Shown here in pieces: positions 24,501-36,500 of a stretch of DNA of 64,000 nucleotides. Below the pieces are notes generated by a model. It worked only from the letters and a program-made list of their open reading frames with translations. It was not told where the DNA came from and did not search any database. This stretch comes from Acanthosoma haemorrhoidale (Eukaryota; Arthropoda; Insecta; Hemiptera; Acanthosomatidae). The position numbers and the translations under genes were made by a program. The stretch covers positions 87,917,333 to 87,981,332 of the forward strand of contig OV884013.1 in assembly GCA_930367205.1 (NCBI GenBank). Direction: 5' to 3'. The stretch's first letter is position 1. Every line of letters starts with the position of its first letter.

Positions 24501-27500
24501 AAGAAAAAGTTCCAGCCCATGTCAACAGGAGAGAACCTATACTTCTTCATGACAATGCTACTTGTTTTTCAGTTATCTTAAAAAAAATTACATGATCTGA
24601 AAATAGAAGTTTTACCACATTCACCATACTTACCTGACTTGTCCTCAACTGACTACCATTTTTTTAGAGTGTTTGATGCATGTTTAAAAATAAAATATTC
24701 CAAAATGAAAATGAAGTATAATTTTCATTTCTCAAATTTATTGATTCAAAGCCAAAAAGTTTCTTTGAACAAGGGATTAAAAACCTGCTTGGCGTCAGGA
24801 GAAATGTATTGAAGCTAACAAAATTTATTTTGAATAAAAATAATATTGCTAAAGTTTGTTTTTTCTTTCATTTGCCTCATACCCTGGGAACTGACATTTC
24901 ATATGGCCCAACCTTATAAATTTTAATAATAAACTGGTGAAAGATAAAAATAGTACCAATGATAACGATTTGAACCTGGGACCTTCTGGTTTCTATCCAG
25001 GTGCTTTTTCCATTGTGCTGCCCTGTCAACCCTCCAATAGTGGTTTTATCTTCCTCATAACATAACAGTACCTCATAACAGGTACTGTTAACTCCTCACT
25101 GAGAGAAAGATGAGCGACCACTTAGGAGTGATGACAGCTCAGCTGGGAGATAATTTGGTTGGACTTTAATCTTAATTTTACCAAGCAATTTTATATAAGG
25201 TTATAGAAGTATCTTTTTGAAGAATTAATTGTAATATTTTGTCAACAGATATAATTGCCTAGCCTGAAATGAGAAGTTTTACTTTCAAACAGATGTGAAA
25301 AAATTGCCTATCAATCATGACCGTAAAACGGATACCTTCAATTTGCAATTTTAAAAGTTCGGTTTTTTTTTAATTATCTAGGATTATAATGGTCACACGG
25401 TAGCTAAAACACAAAATTTGGAGTTTTAGAGACAAAAATTATAATTGAAAAATGTCGGTCTCAAATCTGTTCTAATACTTAGGTATTTTTTAAGTATTTT
25501 TAAGAAAGGATTTACAAGTTCTGATTTTGTCAAATGGTTAAAGACGGTATAGCAAAAAGATATTTAAAGATATTCTGGTAGTTTTAGACTAGATGCATTC
25601 CACAGTAGAATAAGATTATTTTTTAATATGTAAATATATAAATACTACAAAAGATTTAGATTTAAGACCAGATATTGTCTTTAGTTTTTATTAAAAAGTG
25701 CTAAAATCACAGCAAATTTCAATGTATATTTCTGTAGTTTTTTTAGTGTTTTCAGGGATGTTTCTCTAGGACTTTTTGATCATCAACACTCAAGGATTCC
25801 AATGAAATAAAATGAAAATATTTTAAACAATAACAATTTTTTCCACAGGTTTCTCTACACAAAGATACCATTGTTAATTCTATACCATTAGTTCTTGTAT
25901 TTATTCCACAATTTTAATAATTATTAGCCCAATAAAAATATAGTGTTAGGGCCAAGATTCAATTCTAGGACTTCCTGATCTCAAACCAAGAGGTCTATTC
26001 AACAGAATGCCTGACTGTACATCCGGAGATTCTGGATTTGAGACCCTGCCCATCAATCTCAATTTTTTCTTTGGAAAATAGAAATGATTCATAAAATGAT
26101 GTTAATACTGTTAAGGAACTGTCAATTGATATGAGAGAGCTATCTCATTGATCTTTGTGGTCTATCATCTGGTAGAGACTTGGACTCTTGTACTGAAATA
26201 TTTTGTATGAATTTGCATCCCAGAGGAATAGAAAGTTTTTTTCTAATTATGATTTCTGCCTATACTAAGAGATTCATAATTAATTTTTACTAATTCTATG
26301 AAAAAAATATCACATTGCATAAACATAATAAAATATTTATTACACTCACAAATTAGTCACAATTTTTTTAGATGCCCGAGACAGTTTTTGTCTAACTTGA
26401 TTTTGAGTTGAGTTAAATGTAAATTGTTTTCATTTGAACCTAAAAATGTGTTTTTGATGAAAAAAAACATAGTGAGGCTATTGATTCTCCAATCAACCAG
26501 TTTTATTCAAATTTTGTTTTTGTGTAACACCAATATAAAGAGAAATTTTTGAAAACAATTGTATGAACCTACCTGAGTTATTGCAAGGGACACGGCTACC
26601 CCGGCAACAGGAATGAGGTTAGCCTCGACCCACTCCTCTCCTGCTCGCATGCATCCTCTTTCATATATATTCCTCTCATCTGTGTCAGTTGGAGACATCT
26701 TAGCCCAACCGTCAGCAAACTATCCACCACCATTCCTTGTTAGTGTTATTGTTAGTATGGAAAGTGTTAACCACTCACTATTTTTAGTCTTTAAGATCAG
26801 AATAACATAAAAGTAAGTAAACCTTAATAGTCTACTTAACACATTATACCAGAAGAGTTTGATTCTTTGTAAATAACTAGTAGTTAAAAAGAAGCATTAC
26901 AGTTTATTAATAGAGAGAGATAAATAATTGCTGAGCTTGAAGGGAGAGTTTATGAAGAAATGAAACAACTTTTTCATGTCTCCCTACTACTCATTTTCTT
27001 GCTACATCCATTGCCATGTTCAAGTTTGGCCAAAATGCTAATGGATAAATTACAAAAGTGTCCAAATTACCACCATTGGTTTGAATCTCTGACTGAGAGT
27101 CTGTACTTACAGAGGTGCTGTGAAGAATCGTCTTTCGTCAGTTTGTCTGTCTGGAGTCATGTTCCACGACAGTGGTGATTGAAAATTATACAATCGATCT
27201 GACATATTGAAAAAAGTATCCAACAACAGCCTGGATTAAGCTGTGAATGGTTTGGTTATTTGGAAATTATTATTACTATCAGTAAAGTATACAAAAAAAA
27301 TATTGGTTCTGTATTTCTCAAACTATTCAGCTTTTCTAGAGCATTATCAAGTAACAGTTTAGAAACTTTCTAAGATTCAAAGATCACATTTTTTTTAATA
27401 ATACAGTTAGGGACAGCGGTGAAAAATATATTTTAAAAATAAAGTTTTGTTTAAGAGCAAACTCAATATATTTAATACCATCCAATTTTTATAGGTTTTA

Positions 27501-30500
27501 ATGGGTGTTAATAATTTTTTTTAATGTCAGAAAGCCGATTTTCAAATACTGAGTTAGGTCAAAAAATCAAATTAATGCATTGTAAACATTGAAGAAACTC
27601 ACCGGCCTGCACCATTTATTGTTCCTTCACTTTATAAATCCTTTATTTTGTTTATAAGTATTTAAAAAAATTCAAATAGGTCCATAATAGGTATAACATA
27701 ATTTTAATAATTAAAAAAAATGAAAAGTTTCTTTCCTCAAATTTTTAAGATTAGTGATTTAATAGTTAATATAAAAAAGAAAATTTCTCAAAACTGTCAG
27801 GGGTCCTTACAAATAGATATTCACCTCTTTCTCACTTTTTAATAATTTTTAAAAATAATTTATAAAATTTGATAAACAATCAAACACAACTGGTGCAGTA
27901 CCTTAAATAAATTTAAGATAACTTACAAAAATAATGAGTGGTAAGTATGCATGGATGAAAAAGCAATACAAATTATTACATAAAGCTGAGTATTGCATTG
28001 CAAAAGCAAAAAGTACAGTTCATAGTTGGGTTAGAAACAAGATGCATGTAAGAAAATACTTTTCTAAGCTAATGGTTATTTGATTTAAGTCTCTGTAAGT
28101 ATATAAACTGAGAGTAAAAAAAAAGGGGGGGCCATCCTTCAGTATTTGTACTGATTTCTTATAAATTTGTTATTAACATCTTCACATACTTTTAGAATAA
28201 ATAACAGTTCATATGTCTATTGGTACATTACAAATAATGCGTAATGGCCACTTTTTTGCCTCTCTGCGTATATACTAGTATACAACTTAAAATCTTATTA
28301 TTTTATATGCTCACACATGTTATTTTGCTTTTGATATACAGAGAGTACTCCATTTTGATAATCAGTGAGTGAAATATACTTTGGAATGCCAAGAATCCTT
28401 ATATTTCAAATGCAATGTTGGCCTAAACTAAATGTACAGGTAGTTGATATTAATGTTAAACCATGCAAGCAGGAAAATCAATGGTAGTTGTAATTGAAAG
28501 AGTTAATGAAAACGTTTAGGCTATTTTCACTGACTAACATACAATGATATTGATAACCAACAGATATTAGTCTTTTAATTTCTTTTTTCTATCTTTATTT
28601 TTATCTTTTCTGTATTTTCCAAATAAGCAGATGATTCTTGAAAACTTGTAAATAATTCAGGCTTTGAAATTCCAAAAAAGGTATTTTAATATTTTATTAA
28701 GTGATGAAGCATCTAGAATATTATTATATTTATTGCTAAATTTAATTTTGAAAACTGTATGAGTGTCAAAGGAGAATTAGTAAGCTTAATTACTAAACTA
28801 GTATGAAGCTAAAGTGACGTTAGGAATTTATGTAATCATTATTGTTACTTTTCTTAGGTCATTAAAGCCAATTAAGATTCTAAACTGATTTAGAAGAAAA
28901 TAGTAAGAGGTTTAGAAACATCTTTTAATTTCACATTATAAGGTGATAGAAACGATCTGTCAGGATTTTGTGTTCAGATAACCTAGATCATCTCAACTCA
29001 AAATAACAGGCTTTTTTCCAGACTTCTGGGTTTTAAAAAGTTCTGAGTGGAAAGCAAACATTTCATTTTGGAAATCCATTTTGTTGGAGTAGGGAAGATT
29101 AGGGAGTTGGAGGGCTGCTAGTGGGAGATTTTTGGTAACTTCATACTGTTTAAAGAGTGCTCCGTTATTATTATTTTGTTCCAGCATTTGTGCACCGCGG
29201 CCTCACTGAGACCTATTGTGCGCCGTCCATGTCTCTGTCCTAAATATGTGACAGGCCCACGGCCTTTGCAAATCTGAGGATACTGAATGGATCGATCAGT
29301 TCACATAGTTTGGGGTCTACAATGCGATCACTACCAAAATGAAAGTATCGCCTTCTAGCTAAGTTATCACAGTCACTAAGAGTGCTCCGTTACTTTAGGG
29401 AGATTAAACCCAGCAAAGGAATAGCAGACCAAGGCCACTTTGTCTTTCGCAGGACTGAAAGACAGTTTTCAGGCAAGCGATGAATTCATCACATTTTTTA
29501 TGCCAGTTAGATGAAGGTTAGACATAAATGCCAATCGGACTACTATCAGAGTTTAATTTTATTATCAGAGTAGTCAAACTTGAAGAAAATTCAGGTCGAG
29601 AATCAAGTTGTGAATACATCTAATTGGTGAGAAGTAACTAGGAGGGTTACAATGTAACCTTCTAAAGTATCTCCTCATTTTACAACTTTTTGTTTAACAA
29701 GAGCACAGAATATTGAAATTTTAAATGTATGCATCATTGAGTAAGAGGCATTAAAGGACGCATGTCAAAAATCATGACATGCCACAAAACAGTAGATGCA
29801 TCATCACCTTCAGGTTTTTCACCTTCAGTTTACCTTTTTTACTGTTTTACTTACTTGCCTTTCACTAAGGAAACTAATGTGAACGTGTGGACTAACATTT
29901 AAGTGCATGCACTAACACTTCCTGGGTAGAATATGGAAAGGCACATTGAAATGCTGGATGAACAAAAAGATGTACAAGTGCGTAAATACCTCATGAACTT
30001 GAATATAAGTCATATGGTTACTTATAAGGTCATTAATGCTAGGCCAGGCATAATTTTATAAACAGAGATAATATTAGGTTCTGGGGAATGATAACCGCAA
30101 ATGTGCAAGTCACTGAACCCATCAGAAGTGTGTGGTTTCTATTTACTGTTGATAAGTTCAGCAAGACATGTTTTCTAAAATTATTACTATCTTCCATTGG
30201 AAAGGGAAAAAAAGAAGCAAATCCATTAATGACCAATACAATATTGTTAATTGTAGCAAAATTTACACGAGTGCCAAAGGAGATTTAATAAGCTTAGTTA
30301 ATTTATAAAAAATAAATGTAAAACTAACCAAACTAGACTAAAGCCAAAGCAATGTTAGGAATTTATGTTATTATTACTATGTTTTTATTGGTCATAAAAT
30401 TAAATGTCTTTAATGACAAATTATATTTTGACATTAAAATGTGTTTAATAGTGTAATACAATTTTTATTTTCTTGTAGGGACCATTATAGGCACTTTTTC

Positions 30501-33500
30501 TAATAATTATTTAATAAAACCTTATAACAAATATTTGTAGTTTATTTATTGTTTCTGTAATATATAAATTATAGATTAAAAGGAGCAGTAGAATGGACTA
30601 ATAAAACAATTAATTTGCAATAGTATATACACTAAGTATACTTACATAGCCCTCACTTGGGTTTCTCCTGACATCATACCCACACTGCTTATTTTTAATT
30701 ATTTCCTAAACATAGAAACAAAATATTGTGTAGGGAGTAAACATTCATTATATTTATATTGTGATTATTCTTTTTATATGACAATATCAAACTTTTAAGA
30801 TATATTAACAAAACTAAATTTTATAAATAGTGTAACTACCAAGCTTGACTGCTAACTTAAAATACTTAGGTTCGTTTCTCAGTTTCCACTATAGCACCAA
30901 TCTTGCTAGCTCCTTAGTGGTACTTAACAACTATGGCGACAATCCCAGACATTTTACCAATCAAGCAGCATTGTTATCCTTTTTTCCTATCCATTCAGTC
31001 CAAAGAAATTACAAAAATCAAACAAACAACCTGTTGTAGTAGTTAGGAAGATCAGAGCCTCAGAGGTTCCTGTCCTTACATTCCTGGATTTTTCTACACC
31101 CTTCATTATTATTTATTCATACACTTCTACTATAGTGTTTCCCCTTACTTTTTACCAGGGGCCTGATGACAGAGCAAAATAAACAGTGACATTGGAATGG
31201 AAGGCATTGAATGCTTTCTAAGAATACATCCAGATTTGTTGAAGGATTTTGCCACTGTGACATGTGTAAGGGACGTTTTGAGAATATGAATTGAAGGCAA
31301 AGCTTTTGCAACAACCAGCAGCAATTAATAAATATAATATTAAAAAATATATCATGTTAGTAGGAATATTGACCATATACATGGTTCGAATTAAAATATA
31401 AGAATATATAAATGAATAAATAGGTAACATTTAGGCAATTCACATACAAAACTAAAACTGAAACTAAATAAAACTGACTCTACATTAAGGCTGTGTGGGA
31501 AATGGTACATTGTCATCCTCACAGCTGCCTCAAATGGCCCCAGCATCAATAAATTATAAAATTGTATTAAAATAATTATGTGAGGGTAAAGAAAGTGATA
31601 CCTCACCTGATGGTAACTATAGTACTTGCCAGGTTGACCAAAGACTAGAGACTGGTTTAAAAGAGGAGTGACTGAATATGTTCAATGTACTGATTCTTTT
31701 TTCGGTTTAAGTTTTGGTATGCTTTATTAGCCGTTTCTATACTTATTTCAACACCTTCCAGCTTGTTTATGATCAAGTGATTGCTTTCACTATATAGAAG
31801 AATGATCTTATACGATTCATGCGGTCTCTTTTATCCATGTGTTTATAAAATGGGCACTCCTTTTCGAAATACTGAGTGGGTAAAAAAGGGGTTTATTGGA
31901 TACTAAGAAGATTTGGGACCAATCAGAAATAAAGGAATAGAACCAGCGTACATACTGTACTGTTTGAGAAGGATAAACTTTCTAATTTGGATAAAAGAAT
32001 GGAATGATCAATTGCATTGAAGAATTTGGTGAAATCTAGGAAAATGAAAATAGTGATGATTTATTTGTTATGATTTATGCCAGATTTTTTAGGCCACTGG
32101 TAATTTTGGTTAAGGATAATTGAGTGGTACAGCAGGTTGGTCGTGGTCATAGAAGCATGATTGAAAAGGATTGAGGAAAGTAGAGGTTTGAGATTTGACT
32201 AACATTCAAGGGGTTTCAAGAGATTGGAAAGGATGGAGATAGGATGATTTTAATTTAGAGTGGTCTAGTTGGGCACTTTAAGCAATGTATGGATGATGTT
32301 TTTTTCCCAGGAGGTAGGGAAAAGAGAATTCTGTGTGGAGAAGTTTTAATTATCCTCCTAGGTTTTAGAAATTTTAGCTTTTAGCATATTTTTTATTTCT
32401 TCTACAACACATTCAGCTATTGAAGGCAGTGTAATCTTCCATATCTGATGTGCCAACAGGAATGAAAATCTTAGACTCATAAAGCTAATGGAGAAGATCA
32501 AATAGTTGCATCTACCAGACCCCAAGGACTACCATGATTGGTACTAGTAGTTCCAAGCAAACTTTCGGTTTACCTATTTCTAGACTAGATTAGCAAGTCT
32601 AGTTAAAATGAAGTCATTCCAGACCCATCTGCATCAGAAAAAAATGTTCTTAGAGTGAATGGTAAACAAACTCAGTTCTTTATTTAGTAATAAAGAGTGC
32701 TAACCATTAGTTACAGAGATGGCCAAATCTGTCGAACAGCCATTAACATGTTAAACATAAACAAGGGTTAAATAATTAGGAACAGTTTTGAAGATTCGTA
32801 TCTACATAGTTTTAATAAAATAAGTCCATGGGTGCTATATCTCACCAGTCTGCGATCAAATTTGAAAAATGTATAAGGAGCTTGCGGAGTTGGTGCTAGG
32901 TCTTTACCTTTCAACATATATGAAGGTTTTATAAACCATATTAGCTTATTATTTATTCAATTATCTGGTCATTTATCGTCATGAAGGTGAGTAAACCCAG
33001 ACCAGACCCATCTTATCAGAAAATGAAGCTGAGAATCAAGCCTGTGTCTTTCTAATTAGTTTTCAGGAGCATGTCAGGAGACCATGAAGATAACACAATC
33101 AAGCTTGAAACTATTTTAAACATGTCAAAAGCAATACAAACATTTGGCTTTCTCTTGCAGCATGAAAATGGCACACCACAGGCTTCTCTGCTCCCTACAG
33201 CTTGTGAAGAGCAATTAAAATAGTTGTTTTTATCCCAGTCTTTTGGCCCCTCTATACCACAGCACTGCAGCTGCAACATAAAATCACAACATTGCATTAT
33301 TATCTTATTAATTTTTAGTGCAAAGGTAAGGTAAGAAAGCTATATTCTGGGAGAAATACTAAAAAAAGAGGCAAAGTTAGTATTGAAGACATTAATTATA
33401 AAGGATTTTATTGAATAACCCTTTATCATTTTTTGATCCAAGGTCAGTGAAGTTTTTTAAAAGATCAGAGTATTAAGAGCAAATTACTGATGGCTATTAT

Positions 33501-36500
33501 GTTTATTGTTGTTAAATGTTATGTACAGAAGATGCCTGAATAGGAGAAATGTCAAGCGAATTATATTTTGAGATCATAAATTTATGTATCGGAGAGCCTT
33601 AAGGCTTATTGTTGACTTCAATATTATCGTCAAATCTATATCTATAACATGCTTGAGTTCTAAACATTTTAAGCAGTTTCAGTACATTTATATTATGATA
33701 CTATCGATTGAGAAATTGAGGAAATTATGTTAGCATAGTAAAAATACATTTAGTATAACATCAAAATAGAAGGTATTTTATTTATTTATTATATTGTCAA
33801 AGAATTAAAGGTATAAAGGTTCCAGAAATAAGCTAGTAATGTACTTAAAGCCATTAATTTACATTCCTTTAATCATATTTAATTTTCACCCTAATTCTAA
33901 TTTAATATTACATGTGTTAATCTATACATTTAAAATTTACCCAGTCTTCTTGTATCCAGTCAATGAGATTCTGCTGGTCTGGGTCTTCCCTATAATGTAT
34001 AATGAACGCTTGGAATCCACCAGTTGCCTGCAGTTTTATCTGGGAATCAAATGAGCAATAATTAAAAAATGGATAGGAATAATGAAGTATATTTATATCT
34101 ATACATCCAGCTTCAGGATAAGATGAAATACCCAAATATATTATACATTACTTAAAAGAATTTAAGAAATAACAAATCTCAACACCTAAGAAATTTGGCT
34201 ACTGTCTACAAATGATTGACACAAATTTATTAAAACATACATATTTATAGTCACTTTGTAAAGCATGTCATCTAATAATACTAATTGCAATAAAACTATA
34301 TAGCATTGTTTTATTAAAGATGAAAAAAATAAATAAACCAAATAGAATGTTTAGTAATAACTTGCAAAAAACTTGCCAAATGAACTTCAAATAATTTATA
34401 TAATCAGAAATTTATAAAACACATGGCCTTAGAATGATAACGTTAGAGGTTGACTAATCATTCCATGATATGTGTTGTGTGAGTTCATGTAGGTACCATA
34501 ATTTTTGTAATAGATATAATATTTGAATTAAAACTAATTATTTTATAACTCACCCAGTCTTTAAAAATGAATCCCATGATTCCTGCTGTCATCTCTAGTA
34601 ATAGGATGATGCCAAGAAAAATTGCATACTGAAAAAAATAAAAATGTATTGTTAAGAACAAAATAATAAATTTTTTTTTTTCTTCAATGTTTTAATTATT
34701 TCGATACATTGCTCTATAATAGTAACTAATTAGAAATCAATCTGGCCCAGTAGTGACATTTTTTATTCGAAGGCAATAATATCTTAGCAGTCAATGGCCC
34801 GAAAATGCAGTTATTTTAGACTTCAAAACAGCTGATAAGCAACTGGATGTCTTGGAGTATGCAGAAAGCTCTTTATAAAACATCAATATGACCTGAACAT
34901 CTTAAACAGATTTTCGATCCAATATGTGACAGAGGAAAATGGAAGGGAAGAACGAATCAACCAACTTTAATTTATACAATGAGCCTGAAATTGCAAATTA
35001 GAATTATTAAAATTAAAGAATTAGAAAAAAATTAGAAAGCTTAGGTGGGCTGACCACTTTGCTGAATGAGTGAACTTGTGATCATGAAGAAGATTCTCTC
35101 TCTCTTGTGTAGATGCCAAAGAGTGGGAGGCTGTGGAGGTCAGACTGCATGCCAAACTGCTTAGAAATCTTGAAAGTTGGTGATGTGAAACTAACCATTT
35201 TCATATTTTTTTCCCCATAATTCCTCTAATCGTCAATTAACTATAAATTAACCATGTCGATGGTGTGGAGTGTGTATATACAAAACACCAGCTGTCTCTC
35301 CACAGCTTTTTATTTATGTTATTTTCACCTAAAGATTTTTGACAGACTATGCCATCATTCTCAAGGGTTCGAGCTGATAGTAACCATAGCACTTGCTAGA
35401 TTTCTTGATATAAATTAATCAGAAAGTTTCAAGCTATTTTGGAATATAACTGTGATCAATTTCTGATTATTTGAATAAGTTTGGTGACTGCTATTATAGA
35501 AAATACATGGACACTTGATATATGAAATCAAGTTTTAATTTAAAATTATTATCTGGTTATATGTAAAAGCTGGAATATGTATTGTTTAGACCTTAGGTAT
35601 AAAAATTTGGAGCTCTGGAGAGAACCACATTTATATGGTGGGGGTAGGTTGCCAACAAATACCAACTTTTGAGAAACAAAGGGGTCTTTATTCTTTGTAA
35701 TTGTTCAACTGTCATTAGACCGAGTGATGACAAATGATCACATGTTTCAATCTAGAGAATAGGACCCATCAGGAGCAGTAAAACCAACCCATTCTCTAGC
35801 ATCTAAGAATGTACCATCCTATTATTGTTTATTTATATATTTTATTTTGTTTATTATTTTAAAAATATAGAACTATAGCCATTTATGTTAATATGAAACA
35901 TTTGAAGTAGATAAAATTATGCACAAGGACCATATAGAACCTTGAGATCATAATAATTGAAACATTATAAAATAAACTATTTTTCTACTAGGGTGGTCTG
36001 AAAAGTTTCTGACCTAACAAAGCTTTTATTTCACTAGCTTTTATTTATTTTATTATCATCTTCATGTTGAGGTCGGAAACTTTTCAGACCACCTGTGTAC
36101 TATGAATGTTATTTTACTCTTTATAAATACTAAAGTAAAAATGTTTTTACAAGATACAATACAGGCAAAGACTGTGTACATGAATGAAAATAGTTTCTCC
36201 GTTTGGGTTCGGAAATAATCGTTTATATGTATGTCCTTTGCACCCAATCCATGTTTGGAAGTATTATTGCACAAATATTATCTTAAATAACAAATAAACA
36301 TTATCGGTTATTTGATCTAAATTTTGATAAACTATTAGTTATTTATTACTTACAACAAATTTTTATCCAACAAATAAGAGATAGTTTTTTGCTACTTGAC
36401 TACTTAAACTAAATTTTCATTTAGCAGATAAAATCTGGTTTTGAAGGGTGCCAAATCGATCGCTTACATAGCTTTTTGATTGTGCACACTATGAGATATT

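Noticed and set aside
33052..33297. Intron read-through around the CCG exon as an 81-codon intact gene
   Set aside because: The real exon ends at 33,142 with a donor; the continuation [10 protein letters not shown] is intron.
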